A stretch of 64,000 nt of DNA from CBDAPE01 sp965198325 (GCA_965198325.1 CBDAPE010000019.1:434001-498000), one strand, 5' to 3'; shown: positions 53,023 to 63,530, counted from the stretch's first letter. Notes: a model not told the origin generated them from the letters alone. Made by a program: numbers and translations.

Positions 53023-53106
53023 AAAGTCCTGGCACTCCTGGTAACGGGGCGTGAAACGGCGATTTACCGGCTGGTTACGGTAGAAGAAATGCGGGCGATC
53101 GAGGGC
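53023..53106 (+). repeat. 85-bp inverted repeat, right copy
   Basis: The plus-strand partner of 52445..52529. In this copy the frame continues past the repeat as EGLRSAPEAFALLHLAVVED, so it retains more of the parent coding sequence than the left copy does. It lies just downstream of the serine recombinase gene end. Confidence 0.8.
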
Positions 53107-53200
53107 TTGAGATCGGCGCCGGAAGCATTCGCACTCCTCCACCTCGCCGTCGTCGAGGATGCGCTGGACCGGTTCCCGGTCCGTAAGTGCGGCGCGGGGT

Positions 53201-54997
53201 TCAGCCCGGAGCGGAAGACCGGCCAGCCGGCGCGCCGGTTCGTCCCTCCGTCCGCTCGCAGAGGATCGAACCGTGCTGGTCGTCCCAGCCGACCGGAAGC
53301 CGCACCTCGTTGGCGAGCCGCTTTGCCGTCAGCCCGATGGGATGACGATCGTCGAGTATGCAGCTGACGATCTGTGGCGCGAGGAAGCCGAGCCGCAGGA
53401 TCCGGCTGAAATACGAGCTCGTGACCCCCGCCTCGGCGGCAAGCTCGCGCATCGTCCTGTCGCCACTGTGCATGACCATCGCCCGGTACCGGTGAGCCTG
53501 CGCGAGAAGGCGATGCAGGCTGCGGTCGGGCACGGTTCTGCACTCGTCTTCGGCCCCCTCGACAATGAACCGGATATCCCGGCCGGTGCGCCTGAGCCGG
53601 GCGGGGATGGAAAAGGTGAAGGGCGGTCCGTCGCCCCTCAAACGCTGTCCCGGTCCGGGCAAGACCGATCCCTCCTCCAGGAGAGCCCCCAGAGCAGAGG
53701 GCAGCAGCTGAAGCTCGACGGTATCCGTCCTCAACTCGACACGACGGACGATCGCGTTGAGGATGGTGCGCCTTTCCGGAGCCGCCAGGCTCGGCCAGCG
53801 CCCGGCCATCTCATTCGCCCTGGCCACGACCTCGGCCGCACGCCCGGCATCCTCCCCGAGGCCGTCGACAGCCCCGAATATCTCCGCCCGGCTTGCGAGG
53901 AAGCGGCGCAACCGATCTTCGATCAGGCCTTCGAGTTCGCGCGCGGGCACGCGCCGGCCGCGGGATGCGCTCCCGCGCCGCCCTGTGACGAGGCTTTTGG
54001 AGACATAGTAGCGGTATCGGGTTCCCTGCTTGTTGGCATGGCTCGGGGTCATTCTCTGGCCCGTATCATCGTAGACCAGACCGGCCAGGAGGCTCGGCTC
54101 GGCCGCGTTTGCGCCACTCGTTCGCTCGGCCCGGTTTGTCGCGAGCTTCCGTTGCACCCGTTTCCAGAGCGTCTCGTCGACGATCGCGGCGTGTTCACCG
54201 GGATAGCTCTGTTCCTTGTGCACGATTTCGCCGCAGTAGATGCGGTTCTGCAGAAGGTGATAGAGCGCGCCGCGGGCCAGGGGCTTGCCGCCCGTCTCGC
54301 GGCCGTAGCGGTCGATCCGAACCTTGCCGGCGACGCCGTCCCTCTCGAGCCTGTCCTGCAACGCGCAGACCGAACCCGTCTCGAGGTAGTGGCGGAAGAT
54401 GTCCCGGACCGTCCCGGCTTCCTGTTCGTTGACAACCAGCTTTCGGTCCCGAACGTCGTAGCCCAGTGGTGACAGACCGCCCATCCAGAGGCCCCTCTTC
54501 TTCGAAGCCGCTATCTTGTCGCGGATCCGTTCGCTCGTCACCTCACGCTCGAACTGGGCAAACGAGAGCAGCATGTTGAGGGTCAGCCGCCCCATCGAGG
54601 TCGTGGTGTTGAACTGTTGGGTGATCGAGACGAAGGAGACCTCCTTCCGGTCGAAAACCTCGACGATCCTGGCGAAGTCGCCGAGGGTGCGCGTCAGGCG
54701 ATCGACCTTGTAGACGACGACCGCATCGATCCCGCCGGTTTCCATGTCCGCGAGAAGGCGTTTGAGGGCGGGGCGCTCCAGGGTCGCCCCCGAGACCCCG
54801 CCGTCATCGTAAATCCCGGGCAGGCAGGTCCAGCCCTCGTGCTTCTGACTCGCAACATAGGCTTCGCAGGCCTCCCGCTGGGCGTCGAGGGAGTTGAAGT
54901 CCTGCTCCAGCCCTTCTTCGTGGGACTTGCGGGTGTATATCGCACACCGGACGGTGGGGCGTCCCTTCCGGCCCTCCTTCGGGCTAGTCGTCGCCAT
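53201..54997 (-). CDS. Large serine recombinase
   Basis: A 598-residue recombinase. The N-terminal resolvase domain has the nucleophile Ser25 in IYTRKSHEEG and the motifs VVYKVDRLTR and LLSFAQFEREVTSERI. A recombinase domain follows (RIYCGEIVHKEQSYPGEH), then a zinc-ribbon-like region without an evident cysteine pair, and a C-terminal helix-turn-helix-like tail (TMRELAAEAGVTSSYFSRIL). It catalyses site-specific integration, excision or inversion. The C-terminus ends in a proline/glycine-rich tail unlike the usual end, possibly altered by the nearby rearrangement. Its start overlaps the DUF2924 gene by 14 bases. Confidence 0.9.
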   Translation of the reverse strand: MATTSPKEGRKGRPTVRCAIYTRKSHEEGLEQDFNSLDAQREACEAYVASQKHEGWTCLPGIYDDGGVSGATLERPALKRLLADMETGGIDAVVVYKVDRLTRTLGDFARIVEVFDRKEVSFVSITQQFNTTTSMGRLTLNMLLSFAQFEREVTSERIRDKIAASKKRGLWMGGLSPLGYDVRDRKLVVNEQEAGTVRDIFRHYLETGSVCALQDRLERDGVAGKVRIDRYGRETGGKPLARGALYHLLQNRIYCGEIVHKEQSYPGEHAAIVDETLWKRVQRKLATNRAERTSGANAAEPSLLAGLVYDDTGQRMTPSHANKQGTRYRYYVSKSLVTGRRGSASRGRRVPARELEGLIEDRLRRFLASRAEIFGAVDGLGEDAGRAAEVVARANEMAGRWPSLAAPERRTILNAIVRRVELRTDTVELQLLPSALGALLEEGSVLPGPGQRLRGDGPPFTFSIPARLRRTGRDIRFIVEGAEDECRTVPDRSLHRLLAQAHRYRAMVMHSGDRTMRELAAEAGVTSSYFSRILRLGFLAPQIVSCILDDRHPIGLTAKRLANEVRLPVGWDDQHGSILCERTEGRTGAPAGRSSAPG

Positions 54998-55475
54998 GAT
55001 CCGTAACCGGCGCCCCGGCCCGCGCAGGCGATCGTCCGGTGACCCCGAAGAAGCGCGGACCCGACCAATGGGCGCCGGTGATCTCGCGGGCGATGGCCGA
55101 GAGCGAGCGCCAGGTCTTGCCGTTCCACTCGAACCCGTCTTCGCTAACCGCCACACTGTGGGTCCGGCCCCCCCATTCCCGGATCAGCCTGCTGCCCGGC
55201 TTCGCCCGGGTAACGCGCGCGCGCCTGATGTCGCCGTCTTGTGCGAGGGATCGCGTGAGGGCCGCGAGCCTGCGTTTCGTGGCGGCGCTGAACCCTCCAT
55301 GGACCCGCTCCTGGATCTTCCAGGCAACGCCCAGGATCAAGAGCTCGCGGGAGACCCGCTTCGGGGGTGTCGAGCGATAGAGCCTTCGCCACTCGGCACG
55401 CAGACCCGCGCCGTCCATGGGTTCCAGCGCCCGGAGTTGGGCAGCCACATCGAGAGATCTGGAGAGAACGGTCAT
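54984..55475 (-). CDS. DUF2924 domain protein
   Basis: A 163-residue protein with the DUF2924 layout: LRAEWRRLYRSTPPKRVSRE, a helical middle, and the C-terminal SVAVSEDGFEWNGKTWRSLS stretch. The family is found almost only next to large serine recombinases of alphaproteobacterial elements and may be a recombination accessory or directionality factor; this has not been shown. Its start overlaps the small upstream gene (ATGA) and its end overlaps the recombinase start, so the three form one translation-coupled cassette. Confidence 0.88.
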   Translation of the reverse strand: MTVLSRSLDVAAQLRALEPMDGAGLRAEWRRLYRSTPPKRVSRELLILGVAWKIQERVHGGFSAATKRRLAALTRSLAQDGDIRRARVTRAKPGSRLIREWGGRTHSVAVSEDGFEWNGKTWRSLSAIAREITGAHWSGPRFFGVTGRSPARAGAPVTDHGDD

Positions 55476-55645
55476 GAGGGACGCCCTCGCTCCAGGGTGC
55501 GGCGGACGGGCGGGCAGGTTGTCGATAGGGCGCCCGGTTCCGCGATCGTGGCGCCGCGGTTGCGGCCGGGAAGCCGGGTCGATCGATCCGGTTCGGTGCC
55601 GCTACGAGGGGAGGAGGGCGTTCGGGTTTCGGTTGAATTTGCCAT
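55472..55645 (-). CDS. Small hypothetical protein of the recombinase cassette
   Basis: A 57-residue frame from ATG 55645 (MANSTETRTPSSPRSGTEPD), with AAGGAA five bases before the start. It is hydrophilic and probably disordered. In related cassettes a short DUF3489-type gene occupies this position, but this product is too short and low in information to assign. The four-base overlap with the DUF2924 gene supports its being translated. Confidence 0.5.
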   Translation of the reverse strand: MANSTETRTPSSPRSGTEPDRSTRLPGRNRGATIAEPGALSTTCPPVRRTLERGRPS

Positions 55646-56021
55646 GGCGGGTTCCTTCCGTTGTGCGCGCCTGCCCGATGCAGGCGCTGTCACCGCCCAA
55701 AGCCCGGACTGTCTGGATGTCAGGTCCGGGCCGGCGGTCGAAGGAATCCGGTTCGTCGCCGCGCAAGCACAGTGACGCTCTGTTACGGCGTCAGGTCCAG
55801 TGGTTTCTCGATGTTTTTTAAAGGGACTTATATGCGTGAGTGCCCAAGACAAGGCTCGCTCTTAGTTCTTACTCCTCCACCTCGTACTAGACCGTGAGCA
55901 CGAAACGGCGCCGGGCTCCCTTGCCGACCATGACAAACCGACAAGTTCATCGATGAATACCTGCGCGTAAACGAGGAGGCCTGCGAGCGACCGTCTGGCC
56001 ACTCGCATAGAGACAAAACCG
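55646..56021. other. Upstream region of the recombinase cassette
   Basis: About 375 bases with no convincing gene. The section near 55790-55830 is locally AT-richer (TTTTTTAAAGGGACTTATA on the plus strand) and could contain a promoter or crossover site. No inverted repeat typical of a recombinase site was identified by eye. Confidence 0.4.
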
Positions 56022-57709
56022 TCATTGTTCCCTTGGCTCTTTCTCTTCCTCTATGAAGTAGAGTGTCCGTTTGTTCACCTTGCCCAGCGTCTTGAGCGCG
56101 TCGTACTCCTTCCCGTGGCTGAACATGCCGCGCAGCAGCGTGTCGGTGTCGGCTGCGTCAGCCACGGCCGCCGCGGCCGCGATCGTGGCCGTGATCCCGT
56201 CCCCGTAGGGGTTGCAGCCGCACATGTGCAGCAGGCCCTGGACCAGGATGTGGTCGATCTGCAGCGCCCGGTCGGCGCCGCCCTCGCGGTCGCGGGTAAA
56301 GCCGGCGGTCTGTGCGGCTACCGCCTCATAAAGCCGCTTCGCGCGCTCCATGTCGCCCGCCGACGTGAGCACCACGCAGCGCACCAGCGCCAGGCGCGGG
56401 TAGTTCGCCAGCACTTCTTCCGTCAGCAGCCCGTCGAGCGTGCGCAGCGCCTCCAGGCCCTGCTCCAGCCACAGCCTGACGCCGCTCGCGCTCTCCGCGA
56501 TCTCCTCGAGCAGATCCGGATCGCCCGATTGTCCGGCATGGCGCAGCGCCTCGACCGGCCGTCCGCGGCGCGCCAGCGCCAGGGCGATGCCCGGATGGAC
56601 GCTCCGGTAACGCTCCGGGTCCTCCCGGAACCGGCGCTTCTCGCAATAGTCCCTGACCAGCGGGTGCAGACGCATTGCCGGCCCGCCGCCGCCCGCGGTC
56701 GACAGCAGGCCGGCGAGCGCCGCCATCGATGCGATCCGCAGTTCCGCGTTGCGTGCGCCGGTCACCTCGTCGACCAGTTCGGGGTCGACCGGGTCGAACA
56801 GCGAGATATCGAGCACGAAGTCGCGGTCCGCGGCCGAAATCCCGTGCCACAGCCGCGTCTCGATCCAGTCCGCCAACGTGCGGTCGGCGCCCCAGGGCTC
56901 ACCGCGCCGCCGGGCATTCCCGTAGATGCGGAGCGCAAGGGGCCAGCCCGCCGAGTCCGCCACCACCGACGCCAGCTCCCGGCGCAACAGCTTCTCGTCG
57001 AAGAACCGCGCGATGTCCGGCTTCGTGAACCGCAGATCGTCCGCCGTCACCGTCGCCTCCCGCCCTTCGAGCGCGAACATCGCAAGCTGGAGCCCCGGGG
57101 GCTGCTCCCGGAACGCCATGCCGACATGGAGATTGGGCGGTGCCCGGTGCAGCAGCGCCTCGATCGCGGCGGCGGCCTCCGGGCTGCCCAGCCGCTCGAC
57201 CTCGTCGAGCGCCAGCACGCACGGCGCGCCGTGGCCCGCGATCGCCCGGATCAGCAGCTCGATCCGGTACTCGGCCTGGCTGTCGGCATGCGGATCCGGC
57301 GCCTCGGTTTCCGCGTCGTCGGATCTTTCCCCGGCCGGCCCGAACGACGCCACCCCGGCCCGCTCGAAGGCGAGCGCGAGGTGGCTCGCCACCGCCCCCG
57401 GTCCGTCCGCCTCGTCGAGCGAAAGCCATGCGACCGCGACGCACCGGTCGCGCAGGGCCCGGCAGCACTGGCCGAGCAGGGCCGTCTTGCCGAACCCGCC
57501 CGGGGCGTGCAGCACCGTCAGGCGATGCTCCAGCAGCGCGCAGCGGCCCTCCAGCTCAGGACGTTCGACGTAGCCCTCGATGGCGTCCGGCAGACCCACC
57601 TTGTGCCGCAGCAGCCACGGGGATTCCGGCGGCAGCTCCGCGCTCAGCGCCGACTTGCTGCGCTCGTCCTCTCCCTGCGCGCCCCCGCGTGTTCGTCGTC
57701 GCTCGTCAT
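56022..57709 (-). pseudogene. Truncated MalT-like STAND ATPase regulator
   Basis: The P-loop LHAPGGFGKTALLG lies near the start of the readable domain, followed by a Walker B-like VLALDEVERLG, the sensor and winged segments of the STAND NTPase, and tetratricopeptide-like helices. MalT-type regulators are about 900 residues and end in a LuxR helix-turn-helix. Here the C-terminus stops at EEEKEPREQ after about 550 residues, without a DNA-binding domain. The 5' end also seems damaged: ATG at 57709 opens MTSDDEHAGARRE in one frame, but the conserved DERSKSALSAELPPESPW continues in another, consistent with a one-base indel in a GC-rich run near 57670. A frame open to 58103 extends through non-conserved sequence and is not used. 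Confidence 0.75.
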
Positions 57710-58181
57710 CGCATCGCGTCGCCGTTACCCGTTGCCGCCGCCCGCGGGCGGGCGATATCCCTCCGCCGGCTCCATAGTGCGGACGGCGCGCCCGACAGCA
57801 TCGCCGGACCTCCCGCGGCAAGACCCGCGGCCCGGCAGTTTTGCGCGCTTCAGTGCCGCACAGTTCGACATCGCTTGAATTCCTTGGGGTTTCGACGAAT
57901 CGATCCACATTATCCGCGCGCGCCGACCGGTGTCGAGCCGGTGCGCCGGTTCGCACGCCTCGACGCGTTCGAGCCGCCTCCCGGCCGCCGACGTTCCGCC
58001 CAACGGGCGCAATGCCTTCGGACGTGCCCCCGACCGGGCGGGCGCCCGCGAGGGTTGCACCGGCAGACCCTGGAAATCTGGGCTCAATATGGATTCGCTG
58101 CACCGGATCTGCCGGCGGACCCCGTTCGAATCGACATGTTTATGCTTGTTTCGTCAGGATCGCGGTCCGATGCGGCGAGAG
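57710..58181. other. Non-coding GC-rich sequence
   Basis: About 470 bases. Frames are open on both strands because of high GC, but they have no ribosome-binding sites and low-complexity arginine/proline content. No gene is called. Confidence 0.5.
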
Positions 58182-58285
58182 CCCGCCCAACCCGGCGGAA
58201 GTCCTCAATTCTTCGTTCTGCCTGCCGAAATCGGCGCGGCGCCCGTCATCATCCCACAAGCGGTTGAATTCAAACTCTGGACTAC
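58182..58285 (+). repeat. Diverged direct repeat, left copy
   Basis: About 105 bases resemble 58942..59046 in order and spacing (shared CAACCCGGCGGAA, CCCGTC and AAGCGGTTG, then TTCAAACTC). Identity is moderate, judged by eye. Confidence 0.55.
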
Positions 58286-58941
58286 GACTGACCTTTCTTG
58301 GCCCAATCGACAAGGTTCATCGTTTCGCGAGCAAATAACGTTTCGCGAAGTCCAAACCTGTACATTCCATGCCTGCCTCAGCCCAACGACTTGCCACTGT
58401 GCCTCGCCGTTATCACTTCCTTTTCCGTCGATGACCGCACCTCGACATCCCTTACGCACATATCTTCACAACGCCGTAGCTTCGAAATCCAAATGGCTGC
58501 TTAACGCCGAAGCGAAATAAAGTTTATGCGCGGTTCAAACTGAAAGTGTCGTCGTCCCGGCCTCTTCCGGATGCTGCCTGCCCCGTGTGACCCCGTTCGT
58601 CCCCTTGCCAAAAACCCCCTTGTCAACGACCCTTTCCGAAGCCGTCCCAGAAGTGGTCGGAGGCACCCCCACGAGGCACCTCCGTTGACCTCAATGTGTT
58701 GACACGCTGATGAGAATCGAAACCGATCAGGGCATGTCGGGAAACTCAACGCCGCGGCCCAGGAAACGCACCGCGCGCTTCAGGATGACCCTCATCGCGC
58801 GCATCGTCGGGGCGCTCAAGCCCGAGGAGAAAAGCAATGTTTCACGCCTCTCTCCCTCTCCGACCCCAGGTCCCATCTCGTCCTGAGAGTCACGACTTGC
58901 CCTTTAATTCGTCAGAATCGGCGATTCGACCCGGCGACGGC
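58286..58941. other. Gap between diverged repeats
   Basis: About 655 bases without a recognisable gene; only short unsupported frames are present. The base composition is somewhat more AT-rich than the neighbouring genes. Confidence 0.5.
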
Positions 58942-59046
58942 AGGCGCAACCCGGCGGAATTTCTCGATTCCACGCTTCAACCAAGCAAACCAAAGCCAGT
59001 GCCCGTCTTCACACCGAAAGCGGTTGCGTTCAAACTCCAGACCTCG
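58942..59046 (+). repeat. Diverged direct repeat, right copy
   Basis: The second copy of the repeat at 58182, directly before the IS3-type relic. The pair may be old ends of a mobile element; nothing more can be said. Confidence 0.55.
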
Positions 59047-59132
59047 ACAGGCCCTTCATGAGGTCTTGCCGCTCGGCCCCGGGCCCGACGGCGTAAGCGT
59101 TCTCTCAGCTCGTGCAGTCGCTTGCAAATGTC

Positions 59133-59396
59133 GGCCCTGCATTGCCGGAGGGCCATGTCGAGGGCATCGAGTACGTGCCGCATGTGCAGGTGGTTGGCCA
59201 TGGACCTGCTGACCATGCGGCGGCCAAAGGCGTTCAGCACGACGGCGAGGAGCAGAAACCCGACCCAGGTAACGATATAAGTGACGTCCGCGACCCAGAG
59301 CCGATCGGGTGCGTCGGCGGTGAAGTCGCGTTCGACCAGGTCCGGCACCACCCGGGCTCGTGCATCCCGTGTCGTCGTTCGCGCCCCCTTGCGTCC
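59133..59396 (-). pseudogene. IS3-family transposase (OrfB) fragment
   Basis: On the minus strand about 88 codons read GRKGARTTTRDARARVVPDL, then DRLWVADVTYIVTWVGFLLL with the first catalytic aspartate of the rve domain, and a short following helix ending at MALRQCRA. The second acidic residue and the glutamate region are lost, and the N-terminus is missing. It lies just before the helicase-nuclease gene. Confidence 0.78.
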
Positions 59397-59456
59397 TTCC
59401 AATACCGAGAACCCGAAGCTATCCTTCCGCAACCGTTCGTCAGGTAGTTGAGAGAA

Positions 59457-62400
59457 ATGATCGAAGGAGCGCGGCGGCTTTCCCGCCAGCATGTGACAAT
59501 CCGTGTGCCATGGCACGACTCCGGCTGGACTGGCAGGGTCTGCACGGCTCCGTCAGGGAACACGTCCTGTCTTGCGCTGTCGCGCATCGCCGCCAATAAG
59601 CGAGCAGACGAGGATTCGCTCCGGAATCGAGCCTTCGTAGATCTGGAGGCATCCGAACTCCCGCCGTGCGTCGAGGAGCGGGCGGATTTCCTCTCAGAAC
59701 ATGACCTGTTCTTGAGAAAGCAGCATCCGTACAAGCATCTCAGCCCTGAGACTCACGGTCATTTCGGCGAAACGACTCTCCGATTGGAGCCGTATTCGGC
59801 CTCCTGTGTTCCATTCGGCTGGATGTTGCGACGTCAGGTTGAAGGCAACGAGCGCTGGGGCACGGTAGGCAAAGCGGATGCCCTAAAGCTCGGTTACGAT
59901 GCCGCCCGTGAATCCAAGCTACCGTTCGACACGAGCTGGATCCAGAACAAGCATAACCAGCTCGTCATGCTCGACACATTCTTCGGCGCCCTTGAGCCAG
60001 AAGATTCGTTGTGCGTTTTCTACGCAAAGCGTACGCCACTCGCTGAGGACAACCGGCGAGTCATCATCGGCGTGGGCCGGGTCAAGAACGTGGGTCATGC
60101 CACCGAATACACCTACGACGCACCAGGGCCACTCAAGGGTGTCTTGTGGGAACGCTCTGTACGTCACTCGCTCAGGCCGAATGGCAATTCTGATGGCTTT
60201 CTGATGCCGTACCATGCGTTCGTGGCCGCGGCGGAGGCCGATCCGACTCTGGATCTTTCCGATAGCATCGCGTTTGCACCGGACGACCATTTCGACGCCT
60301 ACTCTTACGCGTCCGAGCACCTCAGCGATGACGCGGCCATTGCAGCGCTTCTCTCATGTGCCGTGGCGCTTCGGACGGCAGCGGAGCACATCGATGTCGA
60401 GGTTGCGTCGGCGCTGAAATGGATCGACGCCGAGATCGCCCGGTTATGGACGGCACGTGGCGTCTACCCAGGGCTGGGGAGCGCACTTTCCGCCTTTGGG
60501 CTGGAGCATGGAGGTCTCCTGGCGCACGAAATTGTCCGCGCCGGCGCCGAAGACGGCAAGATGTTCGACGCCTTTGCCTTCATCGACGGCTTTGTCGCCG
60601 ATCCAAAGCGCTTCCCGCAAGGCGAACACCTGGGCTTTGGAGCAAGCTTCCGCGAAAAGTGGAGCGGGCTGTCCTCCGACCGACGGCGGCTCCTGGAGCT
60701 AGTTGGGCGCTGTAATCTAAAGCCGGAACAAGCGCTGCGAGCGTATCAGCCGAGCATGAGGAGCTTCGCTCCTTCGACTAGCGACACTGACATTCTCGCG
60801 AATCCCTATCTGATGTTCGAGCGTGACGAGGCGGAAGCCGAGCGGATTGGTTTCGCAGCCGTGGACCGCGGCGTGTTCTCGGGCGATGCCATTCGTGACG
60901 CAGCGCCTTTGACCGCACCAACAAGTATGACCGATGCGATCGACAAACGGCGCGTTCGAGCACTCATGATCGACCTGATGGAACGCGCTGTCACCGAGGC
61001 CGGGCACACGTTGTTGCCACGAAGCTGGATTGTGCAGCGTGCACTGGTCATGCCGCTGGAACCCAAGTGCGCGATCGACGAGGACGTGATCGAAATCAAC
61101 AGGACCTGGCTCACGGAGGGCCTCGCTGAGGCGAAGACCGGAAGCGACGAGCCCGCGTACAAACTGCAGCGTTACGCGACTGCGCGCGAGATGATCGGCT
61201 CGAAAATCAGAAAACGAGTCGCTCGGAGGCAACACACGTTGGACCATGACTGGCGCAGGCTCGTCGACAAGGAATTCGATCCGATGCCGACGGAAGCTGT
61301 CGCCCGCGACGAAGAAGAACGCGCCCGGCAAGAGAAGGTTGCCTCGCTCAAGCAATTGGCGCGATTTCGCTTTTCGGTACTTGTCGGACCCGCCGGTTCG
61401 GGCAAGACGACTCTTCTGAAGATCCTGTGCAACTTGCCGCAGGTTAACGAACGAAAGGTCCTCTTGCTCGCACCCACTGGCAAGGCGCGGGTCAGGCTGG
61501 AGGAAGCGACGGAACGCATTGGCGAAAGCAAGACGCTTGCCCAGTTCCTGCAGGGCTTGGATCGCTACGACGGAGCCAGCGGGCGCTACTATTGGAATCC
61601 CGCCGCCCCGCGCGAGAAGGCGTACCGGACGGTCGTCGTCGATGAATGTTCGATGTTGACTGAAGATCAGCTTGCCGCTCTCCTCGATGCGATCGAGGGC
61701 GTGGAGCGCCTCGTTCTTGTTGGCGATCCGCGTCAATTGCCTCCGATCGGAGCGGGCCGTCCGTTCGTCGACATTTGTCGCAAGCTCGCTCCGCCGGAAC
61801 AGCCCCCCATCTTTCCCCGTCTCGCTGACGGGTATGCCGAGTTGACGATGATTGGTCGGCAGCGCGGCACCGGGCGCGGCGACGTGCTGCTGGCGCGACA
61901 GTTCAGCGGAGAACCGCTCGACGCTGGTGCAGACGAAGTTTGGGATGCTCTGAACGCAGGTACGCTGGACCACGTCCGCTCGGTCCGCTGGGCGGGGCCG
62001 AGCGCTGTGGCAGAGGCCCTCACCGCCGAGCTTGTCTCTGGGCTCAATCTCACGGGCACCGATGATGAGCCGGGGTTCGAGCAGAGCCTTGGCGGCAGCG
62101 ATTTCAACGGCAACATCTACTTTTGGGCCGCCCGCGAAGTCGGCGGCAAAGACGGAGCCGCATCGTGCTCGCATAACTGGCAGATCCTGTCGCCGATCCG
62201 CGCGGGCTTGGCCGGTGTCGAAGGGTTGAATCTCGCGGTCCAGCGGCGCTTCCGCGACAGGGTGAGAACGTGGGCCGAGGAGAAGCGTTGGGCGAAAATC
62301 CCAAACCGTCCGGCCCGCAAGGCCTGTTATGGGGCGACAAGGTGATCAACGTCCGGAACAACGGGCGACGGCGCACCTACCCGGAACAGGAGAACGCCTA

Positions 62401-63226
62401 TGTCGCGAATGGCGACATTGGCATCATTGTCGGCGGTTACAAGACGAAGAACATGAAGCGCCGGCCTCGTAATCTCGAAGTCGAGCTCAACAGTCAGCCC
62501 GGCGTCAAGTTCACCTATCCGTATTGGGAGTTCACAGGCGACGATGGTTCACCGGAACTTGAGCTGGCGTACGTACTGACCGTTCACAAGACGCAGGGCA
62601 GCCAATTCGGCCAAGTTTTCCTCGTTGTGCCCAAACATTGTAGGCCGCTTACGCGTGAGCTGCTGTACACGGCGCTGACGCGCCATCGTGATCGGCTTGT
62701 CATCCTGCACGAGGATGAAGTTGGCGCGCTGCGCCGTTACGCCGAACCGGCGGCTTCAGAGATCGCACGGCGAATGACCGATCTATTCGAGGACCCCACC
62801 CCAATCCAGGTGGTGACTGACACCGGGCCGAAGTTTCTCGACCAACATCTCCTGCACCGGACGAGCCGGAACGAGTTGGTGCGGTCGAAGGCTGAATTGG
62901 CGATCGCCGAGAAGCTGATCGCGATGGGAGTGCCATACGTTTACGAGCAACCGCTCTTGCTTGGTGGACGGACACGCTGGCCGGACTTCACGATCGAGGA
63001 CGACGCGAGCGGGATCACCAATTACTGGGAGCATCTCGGGCTTCTCTCCGATCCGACATATGCTCGGCGGTGGGCAACAAAACGGCAGGCCTATCTTGCG
63101 GACGGAATTCGTCCTGTCGAACAAGCGGCGAATACTGATCGCGTGCTGATCGAGACACGGGAAACAGAAGGTTCCGGCCTGGATATGATGGAGGTAGAAC
63201 GCTTGGCTGCAATTGTTCTTGGTTGA
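59457..63226 (+). pseudogene. RecD-like helicase fused to PD-(D/E)XK-like nuclease, one frameshift
   Basis: Two overlapping frames encode one protein of about 1250 residues. The N-terminal third, opening HVTIRVPWHDSGWTGRVC, is a domain I do not recognise. The helicase core has Walker A GPAGSGKTTLL (about residue 643), Walker B VVVDECSML, VGDPRQLPPIGAG and the motif V-like VHKTQGSQFG. The C-terminal region is nuclease-like: SKAELAIAEKL, YEQP, WPDFTIEDD and NYWEHLGLL, followed by a lysine-containing helix. A missing base near 62300 (KIP|NPSGPQ) splits the frame. The start is uncertain; a TTG lies at 59448 and a GTG at 59494. The fusion resembles DNA-processing or anti-phage proteins, but no partner gene is adjacent. 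Confidence 0.8.
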
Positions 63227-63245
63227 CGCTGGCTTTCCCAGATGC

Positions 63246-63496
63246 CTGTCCCTCCTATAAATTTCGTCCGGCGCAGAAATCCGGGCCTTTCAGGGTGATT
63301 TGATAGCGTTGGTGGTCCGCACACGATCCTGCTTCATGGCGTTCTCTTGGGCTTTCGCGGTCGCGCCATGCGATAGCTTGAGATCACCGCACCTCGTCAT
63401 CAACGGGACGTCCTTCGGCGCAACCAGCCAAGCCAGTGGCTGGGACGCCCAAAATACCAGGGTTTCCGCGCCGGATGGAGTTAATGGAAGGGACAA
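63246..63496 (-). repeat. Inverted-repeat element, copy E
   Basis: A complete copy of about 251 bp in the same orientation as B (opposite to A, C and D), starting CTGTCCCTCCTATAAATTTC and ending TTAATGGAAGGGACAAG. It is close to copy A in sequence. It begins 19 bases after the stop of the helicase-nuclease gene. Confidence 0.85.
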
Positions 63497-63530
63497 GCCC
63501 TTTCGCATGCAAGTACAAGAATTCCGCTAT

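Noticed and set aside
56025..57878. Plus-strand frame opposite the STAND regulator
   Set aside because: It has low-complexity arginine/proline/glutamine content and no domain; the minus strand has a P-loop and Walker B.
60717..62174. Minus-strand frame across the helicase
   Set aside because: It is the complement of conserved helicase motifs on the plus strand.
39384..63496. Frames inside the small inverted-repeat elements as genes
   Set aside because: They repeat only because the elements repeat, have no ribosome-binding site and no homology to a transposase.
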